From contig NZ_JAHKQL010000015.1 of the NCBI RefSeq assembly GCF_018861005.1, forward strand, positions 1 to 64,000: a stretch of 64,000 nucleotides of DNA. Reading direction: 5' to 3'. Below the pieces are notes generated by a model that did not search any database, was not told the DNA's origin, and saw only the letters and a list, made by a program, of their open reading frames with translations. Shown here piece after piece: positions 25,009 to 35,838 of this stretch (position 1 is its first letter; every line of letters begins with the position of its first letter). The DNA comes from Polaribacter vadi. Its GTDB lineage: Bacteria; Bacteroidota; Bacteroidia; Flavobacteriales; Flavobacteriaceae. A program made the translations under genes and the position numbers.

Positions 25009-25399
25009 GAAATTAATTATTTACAATACTGTATTTCTTATTCTTTATATTTTAGGATATAATATCCACGATTTCATTCTTTTAAAACAAGAAATATCTT
25101 TACCTTTTTCTATTGATAAAGTTTACCTATTTCATGCTGGTTATTCAGCATTAATTTGTATCAATTTTTTACTACTTGCAACTGTTAATAAGTATTTAGA
25201 TCAATTAGGTTTTATATATCTGGCTACTATGCTTTTAAAATTTATACTTTTTTCCATTACTTTCTATAAACCAATATTTTCAGAAGAAAATTTAACAATT
25301 TATTCAAGATTATCATTATTTATACCAACCATTCTTTTTTTATTAACAGAGGTTATTTTTGTGTCTAAAATTTTGAAAAAAAAAGATTCTAAAAATTAG
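25001..25399 (+). CDS. Small membrane protein of the atp cluster (DUF6168-like)
   Basis: The 132-aa protein has four hydrophobic helices with short loops (starting MIKKLIIYNTVFLILY) and a basic end (LKKKDSKN), so it is an inner-membrane protein. It overlaps atpZ by eight bases and sits just before the promoter of atpB, the position taken by the second AtpI-like gene in many bacteria. I believe the family is DUF6168 of Flavobacteriia, from memory. A role in F0 assembly is a guess from position. Confidence 0.65.
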   Translation: MIKKLIIYNTVFLILYILGYNIHDFILLKQEISLPFSIDKVYLFHAGYSALICINFLLLATVNKYLDQLGFIYLATMLLKFILFSITFYKPIFSEENLTIYSRLSLFIPTILFLLTEVIFVSKILKKKDSKN

Positions 25400-25411
25400 C
25401 GTCAAAAATCA

Positions 25412-25441
25412 TTTGTGTTTTTGAATTATTCTATATCTTTG
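25412..25441 (+). promoter_or_regulatory. Strong Bacteroidota promoter of the atp operon
   Basis: TTTG at 25,412-25,415, an 18-base spacer, and TATCTTTG at 25,434-25,441 fit the Bacteroidota consensus in both boxes and in spacing. It is the best promoter match I found in the window. It would give a leader of about 20 bases for atpB. Confidence 0.75.
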
Positions 25442-25469
25442 CGCGGAATTTACAAAGCGTATTTTTACT

Positions 25470-26603
25470 ATGAAGATTGCAAAAAAATCAATCAAATTTC
25501 TTACAATAGCATTAGTAGCCCTTTTCTCAGCTACAATTTTTGCTTCTGATTTAGACAAAAAACAGGACAATCATAAAGATGGTGGAGAGGTAAATACCCA
25601 AGAAGAGGTAACTGCTTACATTCAACATCACCTTAAAGATTCTCATGATTTTACTTTTTTCTCATATACTTCAAGTGAAGGAGAAAGAAAACATTTTGGA
25701 TTTTCTTTACCAGTAATTTTATGGTCAAGTGAAGGTTTAGTAACTTTTATGTCTTCAGAATTTCATCATAATGATGATGGGCATGTTATTGTTGAAAAGA
25801 ATGGGTTAAAATTCGCAAAGATTCATAGTAAGATTTATGAGTTAGATAATGGAGCAGCAACTGTTTCTTTTGATGAAACTCACCATGCAACAAACGCACA
25901 CAAAACATTAGATTTTTCAATAACAAAATCGGTAGTAGGTATTTTATTTGCGGCTTTTTTAATGTTATTGTGGTTTTCTAAATTAGCAAAACAGTATAAA
26001 ACAAGAAAAGTACCTAAAGGCTTTGGTCGTGTTTTAGAGCCATTAGTAATTTACGTAAGAGATGAAATAGCAAGGCCAAATATTGGAGAGAAAAAGTATA
26101 AAAAGTTTATGGGCTTTTTATTAACGGTGTTTTTCTTTATTTGGATATTAAACTTATTAGGTTTAACTCCATTAGGTTTTAACGTAACAGGTCAAATAGC
26201 AGTAACAGTTGCATTAGCAATGTTTACAATGGTTATTTATCTTTTTAGTGGTAGTAAAGATTTTTGGGCACACACATTATGGATGCCAGGTGTACCTGTA
26301 ATTTTAAGACCAATTCTAGCAATAATAGAATTAGCAGGTTTTATTTTAATTAAACCGTTTTCATTATTAGTACGTTTATTTGCAAATATTACTGCAGGTC
26401 ACTTTGTTGTAATGAGTTTAATTGCATTAATGGTAACAATGAAAGAAGCTTTTGGGCCAGTAGCATCTACAGGAATGTCTTTAGCTTTAGCTTTATTTAT
26501 AATGGTTATTGAAATTTTAGTAGCCTTTTTACAAGCATTTATTTTTACGATGTTATCATCGTTATTTATTGGGATGGCTGTTGAAGAACATGAGCATCAC
26601 TAA
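25470..26603 (+). CDS. atpB: ATP synthase F0 subunit a
   Basis: Subunit a forms the proton half-channels beside the c-ring. The 377-aa protein is longer than the enterobacterial one: it starts with a signal peptide (ending IFAS, about residue 26) and a His/Asp-rich domain of about 120 residues outside the membrane. The channel part with five to six helices comes last. The essential arginine is in LLVRLFANITAGH. Extra N-terminal domains of this kind are usual in Bacteroidota. A small hairpin (CTTGATTTT/AAAATCAAG, 26,608-26,626) follows the gene before atpE. Confidence 0.95.
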   Translation: MKIAKKSIKFLTIALVALFSATIFASDLDKKQDNHKDGGEVNTQEEVTAYIQHHLKDSHDFTFFSYTSSEGERKHFGFSLPVILWSSEGLVTFMSSEFHHNDDGHVIVEKNGLKFAKIHSKIYELDNGAATVSFDETHHATNAHKTLDFSITKSVVGILFAAFLMLLWFSKLAKQYKTRKVPKGFGRVLEPLVIYVRDEIARPNIGEKKYKKFMGFLLTVFFFIWILNLLGLTPLGFNVTGQIAVTVALAMFTMVIYLFSGSKDFWAHTLWMPGVPVILRPILAIIELAGFILIKPFSLLVRLFANITAGHFVVMSLIALMVTMKEAFGPVASTGMSLALALFIMVIEILVAFLQAFIFTMLSSLFIGMAVEEHEHH

Positions 26604-26654
26604 AAATCTTGATTTTTAAAATCAAGTACAAAAAGAGAATTAGAATTTGTTTAA

Positions 26655-26870
<216 letters not shown>

Positions 26871-26887
26871 TTTCCTAAAAAAAACAA

Positions 26888-26925
26888 AAACACATTTCTG
26901 TAACGGTTGGTTACAGAAAGTGTTT
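26888..26925 (+). terminator. Hairpin between atpE and atpF (partial terminator or processing site)
   Basis: TTTCTGTAAC (26,895-26,904) pairs perfectly with GTTACAGAAA (26,910-26,919) around GGTTG, and AAACAC/GTGTTT extend the stem across one bulged A. Four more T residues follow. It resembles a terminator inside the operon. Partial stopping or 3' protection of the atpE message would favour subunit c. Confidence 0.6.
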
Positions 26926-26960
26926 TTAAATTAAACAAAAACAAAACAAAAGTTAATAGA

Positions 26961-27461
26961 ATGGAAACTTTATTAAACGATTTTTCGCCAGGATTGTTTG
27001 CAATGCAAATAGTAATCTTACTTATTTTATTATTTTTAATGAAAAAGTTTGCTTGGAAACCAATTTTAAACTCTTTAGAAGAGAGAGAAACTGGTATAGA
27101 AGAAGCATTAGAAGCAGCAGAAAACGCTCGTAAAGAGATGCAAAACTTAACTGCTGATAATGAAAGATTAGCAAAAGAAGCAAGAGCAGAAAGAGATGCA
27201 ATGATGAAAGATGCTAGAGATATTAGAGATAAAATGATATCAGAAGCAAAAGAAGATGCTAAAGAGGTTACCACTAAATTAATTGAAAATGCACAAGCTT
27301 CAATTCAACAAGAAAAGCAAGCAGCTTTAGCAGAGTTGAAAAAGAATGTAGCAGAATTATCAATAGGTATTGCAGAATCTGTAATTAAAAAAGAATTATC
27401 TTCTAAAGAAGATCAATTAGCATTGGTAGAAGGAATTTTAAAAGAAGTTGAGTTAAACTAA
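26961..27461 (+). CDS. atpF: ATP synthase F0 subunit b
   Basis: Subunit b is the peripheral stalk that stops F1 from turning with the rotor. The 166-aa protein has one N-terminal membrane helix (FAMQIVILLILLFLMKKF, about 13-30) followed by a long charged coiled coil rich in Ala, Glu, Lys and Arg. I chose ATG 26,961 (METLLNDFSPG). A longer frame would reach back into the hairpin after atpE. Four bases separate it from atpH. Confidence 0.94.
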   Translation: METLLNDFSPGLFAMQIVILLILLFLMKKFAWKPILNSLEERETGIEEALEAAENARKEMQNLTADNERLAKEARAERDAMMKDARDIRDKMISEAKEDAKEVTTKLIENAQASIQQEKQAALAELKKNVAELSIGIAESVIKKELSSKEDQLALVEGILKEVELN

Positions 27462-27465
27462 TTTT

Positions 27466-28023
27466 ATGAAAGACGCAAGAGCAGCATTACGTTACGCAAA
27501 AGCAATCTTAAATCTTGCAAAAGATTCTAAAGAAGATTCTGCAGTAAATAAAGATATGCAATTAATAGCTTCAACAATTTCAGAAAACCCTGAATTAGGT
27601 GTTGTTTTAAAAAGCCCTGTAATAAAGTCTGCTGATAAAATAAACGTTTTAAAAGCTACTTTCTCAAAACAAATAAACAATATTACTTTAGGTCTTTTTA
27701 ATTTATTAGAAGAGAACAAAAGAATATCAATATTACATTCTATTGCACAGCAATACACTATAATTTACGATTATTATCATCACATACAGATAGCAAAAGT
27801 AATTACTGCTGTGCCAATTACTTCAGCAATTGAAAAACAAGTTTTAGCTAAGATAGAGTCTTTAACAGGAGAAAAAGCTGATCTAGAAAATGTAGTAAAT
27901 CCAGATATTTTAGGAGGGTTTATTTTACGAGTAGGAGATGTGCAATATGATGCAAGTATCTCAAATTATTTAGGAGAGTTAAAGAAGGAATTTGACAACA
28001 GTCATTATATCCCAAAAATTTAA
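27466..28023 (+). CDS. atpH: ATP synthase F1 subunit delta
   Basis: Subunit delta joins the top of F1 to subunit b. The 185-aa protein shows the family's N-terminal helical bundle starting ARAALRYAKAILNLA and the C-terminal GGFILRVGDVQYDASI motif followed by LGELKKEF. It lies between atpF and atpA in the standard gene order, with 4- and 21-base gaps. Confidence 0.94.
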   Translation: MKDARAALRYAKAILNLAKDSKEDSAVNKDMQLIASTISENPELGVVLKSPVIKSADKINVLKATFSKQINNITLGLFNLLEENKRISILHSIAQQYTIIYDYYHHIQIAKVITAVPITSAIEKQVLAKIESLTGEKADLENVVNPDILGGFILRVGDVQYDASISNYLGELKKEFDNSHYIPKI

Positions 28024-28026
28024 TAA

Positions 28027-29622
<1,596 letters not shown>

Positions 29623-29631
29623 ATAGACGTA

Positions 29632-29673
29632 AGTCTCTAGTTTTTAGTTATCAAAACTAAAAAACTAAAGACT
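29632..29673 (+). repeat. AT-rich hairpin between atpA and atpG
   Basis: The left arm AGTCTCTAGTTTTTAGTT (29,632-29,649) pairs with AACTAAAAAACTAAAGACT (29,655-29,673), with one bulged A and one mismatch. It fills most of the 70-base gap between the two genes. It may be an mRNA processing or stability element. Confidence 0.5.
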
Positions 29674-29692
29674 AATAATTAATAACTATAGA

Positions 29693-30556
29693 ATGGCAAA
29701 CTTAAAAGAAATACGTAACAGAATAACCTCTATTAAATCTACAATGCAGATTACATCTGCAATGAAAATGGTTTCTGCTGCAAAATTGAAAAAGGCTCAA
29801 GATGCTATTACAGCAATGCGCCCTTATTCATCTAAATTAACAGAATTGTTGCAAAATTTAAGTGCAACTTTAGATGGTGATACAGGTGGAGTATATTCTA
29901 CAGAAAGAGAAGTTTCTAAAGTATTATTAGTAGTAGTAACATCAAATAGAGGTTTGTGTGGTGGCTTTAACTCATCAATTACAAAAACAGCTGTTAGAAC
30001 TATTGCTGAAAAGTATGCTGATAAACAAGTAGATATTTTTTCTATTGGTAAAAAAGGTGCAGATACTTTATCAAAAGAAAACAATGTTGTAGCTACAAGA
30101 AATGATATTTATGATGATTTAACTTTTGATAATGTTGCATTAGTAGCAGAAAAGTTAATGGAATTATTTGTTGATGGTAGTTACGATAAAATTGAATTGG
30201 TATACAATCAATTTAAAAATGCAGCCACTCAAATACCGCAAGTAGAGCAGTTTTTACCAATTAAACCTATTGAAGGAGGAAAAGATATTTCTAATTCTGA
30301 TTATATTTTTGAACCATCAAAAGAGGAGATTGTAGAAGCTTTAATACCTAAGTCTTTAAAAACACAATTATACAAAGGTATAAGAGATAGTTTTGCATCA
30401 GAGCATGGAGCACGTATGACAGCTATGCATAAAGCAACAGATAATGCAACAGATTTAAGAGACGGTTTATTATTAACTTATAACAAAGCACGTCAAGCAG
30501 CAATTACAAACGAAATTTTAGAAATTGTTGGTGGTGCTGAGGCATTGAATAATTAA
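29693..30556 (+). CDS. atpG: ATP synthase F1 subunit gamma
   Basis: Subunit gamma is the central shaft that couples c-ring rotation to the head. The 287-aa protein has the typical N-terminal helix (ANLKEIRNRITSIKSTMQIT, then MKMVSAAKLKKAQ), the LLVVVTSNRGLCGGFNS motif in the middle, and the C-terminal helix signature with ARMTAMHKATDNA and NKARQAAITNEILEIVGGAEAL. It is the last gene of the operon, and a strong terminator follows. Confidence 0.96.
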   Translation: MANLKEIRNRITSIKSTMQITSAMKMVSAAKLKKAQDAITAMRPYSSKLTELLQNLSATLDGDTGGVYSTEREVSKVLLVVVTSNRGLCGGFNSSITKTAVRTIAEKYADKQVDIFSIGKKGADTLSKENNVVATRNDIYDDLTFDNVALVAEKLMELFVDGSYDKIELVYNQFKNAATQIPQVEQFLPIKPIEGGKDISNSDYIFEPSKEEIVEALIPKSLKTQLYKGIRDSFASEHGARMTAMHKATDNATDLRDGLLLTYNKARQAAITNEILEIVGGAEALNN

Positions 30557-30597
30557 ACGTAGTTTCTAAGAAGACAATATAAACAATTTATAAAAAA

Positions 30598-30628
30598 GAG
30601 CTTATCAATTTTGATAAGCTCTTTTTTT
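30598..30628 (+). terminator. Intrinsic terminator of the atp operon
   Basis: GAGCTTATCAA (30,598-30,608) pairs perfectly with TTGATAAGCTC (30,611-30,621), flanked by A residues on the left and seven T residues on the right. It lies 42 bases after the atpG stop. Confidence 0.9.
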
Positions 30629-30675
30629 ATGATATTTTGGTATAACTATTGAATTGTATTTGTAATATGAGATCT

Positions 30676-31140
30676 ATGAAAACTATCCAAATTTCATCAA
30701 TTTTAATTATTGTATTTGTGTTTTCTCAATGTGGTTCTTTACAGTTCGATAAAACCCCACCATTTAAAATTATAGCAGCTACTTATACAAATTGGGTTGG
30801 TGGTCAACCAGGGGTTAGAGGTACAAATGTAAAAGTCCAATTTACATCAACAAAAAGGATTCAATTTGATAGTATTTATTTTGATAATAAAGTTGCCAAA
30901 TTACAAACCAAGAATTCAAATGATAATTTATTAATTGGTTATTTCAACACATCATCAATTAAAAGAGATATTATTTTAGATGCAAACCCAATTAAAGAGT
31001 TAAAAAATTCTGTACCAAAAATTAAAAAATTTCCTTTTGATTTAGAAGAAAATGAGGTAGTTATTAGCTATAAAATTAAAGATAAAATAAAATATTTTAA
31101 AATTATTGGACTCAAAAAGGTGAAATCTACAAACTTTTAA
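30676..31140 (+). CDS. Hypothetical lipoprotein, 154 aa
   Basis: The N-terminus is a lipoprotein signal (MKTIQISSILIIVFVFSQC, lipobox cysteine at 19), so the protein is membrane anchored outside the cytoplasm. The mature part is mostly beta-strand in character, with WVGGQPGVRGTN near residues 40-51 and a basic C-terminus. I recognise no family. ATG 30,676 gives the best signal peptide. ATG 30,667 is also possible. The gene stands alone between the atp terminator and the next lipoprotein gene. Confidence 0.65.
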   Translation: MKTIQISSILIIVFVFSQCGSLQFDKTPPFKIIAATYTNWVGGQPGVRGTNVKVQFTSTKRIQFDSIYFDNKVAKLQTKNSNDNLLIGYFNTSSIKRDIILDANPIKELKNSVPKIKKFPFDLEENEVVISYKIKDKIKYFKIIGLKKVKSTNF

Positions 31141-31250
31141 ATGAGTTTAAACTGCTTAAAATAAAACAGTTAAAAAATTTTTTTTAGGTTAGGTTATTTT
31201 TTGGCATACAATTTGAATATTCATAAGCATAACCACAAAACAGAAAGCTT

Positions 31251-32177
31251 ATGAAGACGCTAAAACTACTTTTCACGATTATTATTGCAGGAACATTATT
31301 GAGTTCTTGTTCAACAGTTTATTACGATGATTATGATGACTATGCACCTACTTTAGAAGAGGTAGTTTCAGGTTACGATTTATGGTATGTAGATTATCAT
31401 AAAACTTCAGGTTCTGGAGATGTACCTTATGTATCTAGAGCTTTTACACTTTCTTTTATTAACGGAATTTTATATGCAAATAACAATATTGCAGATATTG
31501 GTAGAACAGGTAATGGTTTAGGGATTGATGTTGGTACTTATAACTCTTTTAATGGTGTGTTAGAAACCAACCACGATATAGATGGTATTAATGATTTTAA
31601 TGTAACTATTTTATCTACTAACGAAATTAGAATTTACAACTACAGAGAAAATGTAAGTTATTATTTAGTAGGTTACAATACTAACAATTTCGATTATGAT
31701 AAATTGTTCTATGAAAACATAGAATACCTATTACAAGAATATGAAGCTTGGGCAAAATTTGATGCAGTAGGTGGTACACCAAATGCTTTTGATGATGAAA
31801 ATTTCCTTGTATTTACACCAGATAATGTAACAACATTTTATAGTTCTCAAGATGAGTTTGGCACACAAGTTGCAAATATAAATTGGGATTACGTTGGTGG
31901 ATATGAGGTGTATGACGTTAATGGTTTTGAAGCTCTTAAGATTTTAACATTGAATTATGACAATGGAGATATTGAAGAATTTGAATTAAGCGTTTTAGAT
32001 GATGATAGAATAAGTCTGTTTCATTACAATTCAGAAACCACTTATGAGTTTGCAGGTCGTGGATTTGTACAGTATTTAAAAAGTGAAAAATCTGTTAAAT
32101 CAGCAAAAGATGTTGTAAGGAATAACGATAGAAAACGTACTAAAATAGAAAGAAAGACAAAGAATAGAAGAAATTAA
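31251..32177 (+). CDS. Hypothetical lipoprotein with a duplicated domain, 308 aa
   Basis: The signal ends LLSSC (Cys20), giving a membrane-anchored lipoprotein. Two similar halves follow. Residues about 43-145 (GYDLWYVDYHKTSGSG, then YLVGYNTNNFDYDKLF) and about 163-280 (YEAWAKFDAVGGTPNAF, then YEFAGRGFVQYL) each look like a small beta-barrel or lipocalin-like unit. The last 35 residues are very basic (RNNDRKRTKIERKTKNRRN). The acidic N-terminus DDYDDY and basic tail are unusual together. The function is unknown. The gene is followed by two hairpins, the second a clear terminator. Confidence 0.65.
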   Translation: MKTLKLLFTIIIAGTLLSSCSTVYYDDYDDYAPTLEEVVSGYDLWYVDYHKTSGSGDVPYVSRAFTLSFINGILYANNNIADIGRTGNGLGIDVGTYNSFNGVLETNHDIDGINDFNVTILSTNEIRIYNYRENVSYYLVGYNTNNFDYDKLFYENIEYLLQEYEAWAKFDAVGGTPNAFDDENFLVFTPDNVTTFYSSQDEFGTQVANINWDYVGGYEVYDVNGFEALKILTLNYDNGDIEEFELSVLDDDRISLFHYNSETTYEFAGRGFVQYLKSEKSVKSAKDVVRNNDRKRTKIERKTKNRRN

Positions 32178-32203
32178 AAATAAAGTTTGGTTAGTTGATT
32201 TTT

Positions 32204-32263
32204 AATTGGTTATTTCTCAATAACCAATTGAAAGAGAAGTCACCCTGAGGAGGGTGACTTTTT
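32204..32263 (+). terminator. Double hairpin terminator after the 308-aa lipoprotein gene
   Basis: AATTGGTTATT (32,204-32,214) pairs with AATAACCAATT (32,219-32,229). Then AAGTCACCCT (32,237-32,246) pairs with AGGGTGACTT (32,251-32,260) around GAGG, and a run of T follows. The second stem is the likely terminator. Confidence 0.75.
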
Positions 32264-32349
32264 CGTTGTTAATAATTGATGAAAATTTTACAGCTTATTC
32301 AATTCTGCTAAAGGCTAGTTTTTATATTTTTAATGATAAATAAAAAAGA

Positions 32350-33099
32350 ATGAAAACAGCATTTATTACAGGAGCAACTTCTGGAATAGGAAAAGCAACA
32401 GCAGAGCTGTTTGCAGTAAACAACATTAGATTAATTCTTTGTGGTAGAAGAAAAGAACGTTTGCAAGAATTAGCAGAAGAACTCTCTAAATTAACCCAAG
32501 TTACCACTTTACAATTCGATGTTTCTAAAAGGGATGAAGTACAAGCAGCAATAAAATCTTTACCAGAAAATTTTCAAGAAATAGATATTCTAATCAATAA
32601 CGCAGGTAATGCTCATGGGTTATCAACAATTCAGGATGGAGATATAGATGATTGGGATGCAATGTTAGACATTAACGTAAAAGGTTTGTTATACGTATCA
32701 AAAACAATAATTCCTAAAATGATAGCAAATAACAATGGATTTATTATAAATATTGGCTCTATAGCAGGTAAAGAAGTTTATAAGAACGGAAATGTATATT
32801 GTGCATCAAAGTTTGCTGTAAATGCTTTAAACAAGTCTATGAGGCTAGATTTAAACGAACATAACATTAGAGTTTCTGCAATTCATCCTGGTTTAGTAGA
32901 AACCGAATTTTCTGATGTACGTTTTAAAGGCGATACAGAAAGAGCAAAAACAGTTTATCAAGGTTTTAAAGCTTTGCAAGCAGAAGATATTGCAGACATT
33001 ATTCACTTTGTGGTTACAAGACCTTACCACGTAAATATCGAAGATTTGGTAGTGTATCCAACAGCACAAGCAAGCGCAACAATGCTCAATAAAAATTGA
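32350..33099 (+). CDS. Short-chain dehydrogenase/reductase (YdfG-like)
   Basis: This NAD(P)-dependent oxidoreductase has the Rossmann glycine motif TGATSGIG (7-14), CGRRKERL after the second strand (a basic pair that favours NADP), NNAG (83-86), and the catalytic Ser137, Tyr150 and Lys154 (YCASK). The closest general match is the YdfG group acting on 3-hydroxy acids or serine, but the substrate cannot be read. It is the first gene of a four-gene run with one- to two-base gaps (SDR, aldo-keto reductase, HD protein, AlbA_2 protein). Confidence 0.9.
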   Translation: MKTAFITGATSGIGKATAELFAVNNIRLILCGRRKERLQELAEELSKLTQVTTLQFDVSKRDEVQAAIKSLPENFQEIDILINNAGNAHGLSTIQDGDIDDWDAMLDINVKGLLYVSKTIIPKMIANNNGFIINIGSIAGKEVYKNGNVYCASKFAVNALNKSMRLDLNEHNIRVSAIHPGLVETEFSDVRFKGDTERAKTVYQGFKALQAEDIADIIHFVVTRPYHVNIEDLVVYPTAQASATMLNKN

Positions 33100-33100
33100 T

Positions 33101-33967
33101 ATGAAACCAACATCAAAAATAATAATTGGTTGTATGTCTTGGGGTAAATGGGGTAAACAATTTTCTACCCAAGAAGCTACAGATATGATTCAGTTTTGCG
33201 TAGAAAATGGAAACACTACATTTGATCACGCAGATTTGTATGGAGATTACACAACAGAAGCTGAATTTGGTAAAGCATTTAAAGAAAGTAAAATAGAAAG
33301 AGATTTAGTAGAATTTATTTCTAAATGCGGAATCCAGAATCCTGGAGAAACAAGAAACAACAAAGTTAAACATTATAATTATTCTAAAGAATATATTATT
33401 TGGAGTGCAGAGCAATCTCTAAAAAATTTAAAAACAGATTATTTAGATACTTTTTTATTACACAGACCTAGCCCTTTAATGATTCCTGATGATATTGCAG
33501 AAGCAGTTTTAGAACTACAAGAATCTGGTAAAATCATCAATTTTGGGGTTTCTAATTTTACACCTTTTCAGGTGGATTTAATTGCTGATAAAATTCCAGT
33601 ATCCGTAAATCAAATTGAATTTTCTTTAACGCAAAACTCAGCAATGACAAATGGTTCTTTAGACCAAATGTTGCAAAATGAAATTCAGCCTATGAGTTGG
33701 AGTCCTTTAGGTAGTGTTTTTAGAGCAGAAACAAATCAAACTAAAAAAATAAAGGAAGTTTTAAAAACGCTTTCAGAAAAATACAATAGCACAGAAGATG
33801 CTTTGTTATTGGCTTGGCTTTTTAAACATCCTGCAAAAGTTTCTACTGTTATTGGCACCACAAATAAACAACGAATTTTAAATACAAATAAAGCCCTAAA
33901 AATTGATTTAGAATTACAAGATTGGTTTTTATTATTAGAAGCAAGTAATGGAAAAGAAGTAGATTAA
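33101..33967 (+). CDS. Aldo/keto reductase
   Basis: This 288-aa NADPH-dependent reductase has a TIM-barrel fold. The catalytic residues are visible: Asp and Tyr in FDHADLYGDY, Lys in ISKCGI, and His in FLLHRPSP. The cofactor-binding end reads STVIGTTNKQRI. It is closest to the YdhF-type group. It starts one base after the SDR stop, so the two reductases are made together and may act on related carbonyl compounds. Confidence 0.9.
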   Translation: MKPTSKIIIGCMSWGKWGKQFSTQEATDMIQFCVENGNTTFDHADLYGDYTTEAEFGKAFKESKIERDLVEFISKCGIQNPGETRNNKVKHYNYSKEYIIWSAEQSLKNLKTDYLDTFLLHRPSPLMIPDDIAEAVLELQESGKIINFGVSNFTPFQVDLIADKIPVSVNQIEFSLTQNSAMTNGSLDQMLQNEIQPMSWSPLGSVFRAETNQTKKIKEVLKTLSEKYNSTEDALLLAWLFKHPAKVSTVIGTTNKQRILNTNKALKIDLELQDWFLLLEASNGKEVD

Positions 33968-33969
33968 TT

Positions 33970-34611
33970 TTGAACATAGATAACTTACATAAAGATTGGT
34001 TAACTTTAGCTAAAAATTATTTTGATAGTACTGCTTTCATTATTTCTGTTTGGAATAACATGAAGAAGAATTATTCTTCAAAGAAAAGGTATTATCATAA
34101 CTTTATTCATATACATTCATTGTTAGAAATGGCAGAAGAAAATGGAGATGAATTAAAAGATAAAGATGAAGTTCTATTTGCAATTTGGTTTCATGATATT
34201 GTTTACAATCCCTCATCAAAAAAAAACGAAGAAAAAAGTGCAGATTTAGCAAAATCAATTTTAAAAGAAAATTTTAAAAAAGAATTAAATATTAACAAGA
34301 TTTACGATTTAATAATTTCAACAAAGAAGCATCAAATTATATTAGATGAAGATAATGACAATGCCTTTTTGTTAGATTTTGATTTATCTATTCTTGGTTC
34401 TAATTGGAATGTTTATGAGTCTTATATTAAGAATATAAGAAAGGAATATAAAATTTATCCAGATTTTGTTTATAACCTTGCAAGAAAGAAAGTATTACAG
34501 CATTTTTTAAATAGAAAACAACTTTATTTTACAGATAAATATCAAGATTTATTAGAAGTAAAAGCAAGACAAAATTTAGCAAGAGAAATAAAATTACTAA
34601 GCTTAAAATGA
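33970..34611 (+). CDS. Predicted metal-dependent HD-superfamily hydrolase (COG4339-like)
   Basis: The 213-aa protein has the metal-binding HD pattern: YYHNFIHI (about residues 44-51), the IWFHDIVYNP His-Asp pair (about 74-83) and the distal Asp in LLDFDLSILG. Family members are uncharacterised phosphohydrolases. Translation must start at TTG 33,970, two bases after the previous stop, because no ATG is placed to keep the N-terminal helix. Its last four bases overlap the start of the next gene, so translation is coupled. Confidence 0.8.
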   Translation: MNIDNLHKDWLTLAKNYFDSTAFIISVWNNMKKNYSSKKRYYHNFIHIHSLLEMAEENGDELKDKDEVLFAIWFHDIVYNPSSKKNEEKSADLAKSILKENFKKELNINKIYDLIISTKKHQIILDEDNDNAFLLDFDLSILGSNWNVYESYIKNIRKEYKIYPDFVYNLARKKVLQHFLNRKQLYFTDKYQDLLEVKARQNLAREIKLLSLK

Positions 34612-35750
34612 TAAACAAACGCTTACTTATCAGAAACTTACTTTCTCATAATGATGAGAATAGTTTTTATGATAAAAAGCAAAAACTATCATTAGGCTCA
34701 AAAGAAGGCAAGGCCAAGTTTTTAAAACACATTTGTGCTTTGTCTAACTCAAACCCAGAGAACAATTCTTACATTGTTATTGGTGTAGAAGATGAAGAAA
34801 ATAAAATAATTGGTGTCGATTTTTTTGACGATAGCAAAATCCAAAATTTGGTAAACGCGTATTTAAATAATCCTCCAAGAATAGAATATTTAAATGTTCC
34901 TTTTCCGAGTTTACCACGCTATAAAGTAATTGGTTTGGTAACCATACATCCAAATAACCAAATTACATCTTTATTAAAAAACGCTTGGAAATATAATCGC
35001 GATACTATTTTTTACAGAAGAGGCAGCAATTCTATGCCTTTTTTAGGCACAACTTTCGAGCTTAGAAATACCAATAAAAATATTGTTGCTGCAATAGAAA
35101 AAAATGCTAGAAATAATATTGAACTCACTTTAAATGGTGTTTTCGATTTTATAAACAAGCACAAAAAAGAATACAAACCACAATACAAAGTTTTTAATGA
35201 ACAATTTGTGTTGTGTTGGGCAGGAGAGAAGAAAATTATCAGCAAAAATATATATTACTCAAGAGTAGATATTGAATTAATTAACGAACAAGTTCGTTTG
35301 TTTTTTTCTTCTTTAGATGATGTTCAAATTTCTTATAATCAAAAATCATTTATTATTACAGAATACATTTTGTTGGGTTTAGAAGCTAATGAAACTCATT
35401 ATCCATTAGAAAAAACAATAATCAATTTTAAGAATAATGGCAAACATGCAATTGTTAGAGAATTTTTATTTGCCCCTCCTAAATACGATCCTATAATTGT
35501 AAATCATATTTATAATAACTGCAATAACATCATTCAAAAAATAACAGCTAAAACAAAGCTTTCAGTTTTAGAACACGAAGATGTTTTTAGGTTGCCACAT
35601 AATTATTTACTCTGCTATTTAAACGGATTTTTAGACGCACCAGATTTACTTAGAAAAGCCAAAAACTACATTAAAAATTTAGAGGATAAAACTACCTATG
35701 TAAAATACAAAGAGGCAATGAGAGTAATTCGAAAAGTAAAATATAATTAA
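34608..35750 (+). CDS. AlbA_2 (Schlafen-type) domain protein
   Basis: The 380-aa protein carries an AlbA_2 putative DNA- or RNA-binding domain at residues about 15-145: LSLGSKEGKAKFLKHICALSN, then YIVIGVEDE, then RRGSNSMP. This domain is common in regulators and in some phage-defence proteins. The C-terminal 230 residues are not recognised. The start overlaps the HD gene by four bases (ATGA), so it belongs to the same run. It could be a regulator of the operon or an unrelated passenger. Confidence 0.78.
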   Translation: MINKRLLIRNLLSHNDENSFYDKKQKLSLGSKEGKAKFLKHICALSNSNPENNSYIVIGVEDEENKIIGVDFFDDSKIQNLVNAYLNNPPRIEYLNVPFPSLPRYKVIGLVTIHPNNQITSLLKNAWKYNRDTIFYRRGSNSMPFLGTTFELRNTNKNIVAAIEKNARNNIELTLNGVFDFINKHKKEYKPQYKVFNEQFVLCWAGEKKIISKNIYYSRVDIELINEQVRLFFSSLDDVQISYNQKSFIITEYILLGLEANETHYPLEKTIINFKNNGKHAIVREFLFAPPKYDPIIVNHIYNNCNNIIQKITAKTKLSVLEHEDVFRLPHNYLLCYLNGFLDAPDLLRKAKNYIKNLEDKTTYVKYKEAMRVIRKVKYN

Positions 35751-35838
35751 GGTTTTTTACCCTTTAATTAAAAAATGTTTTCTTTTTTGAAACCTTTAAA
35801 AATTCGTATCGTTTTTAAAATAGAACCAACCAACTACA

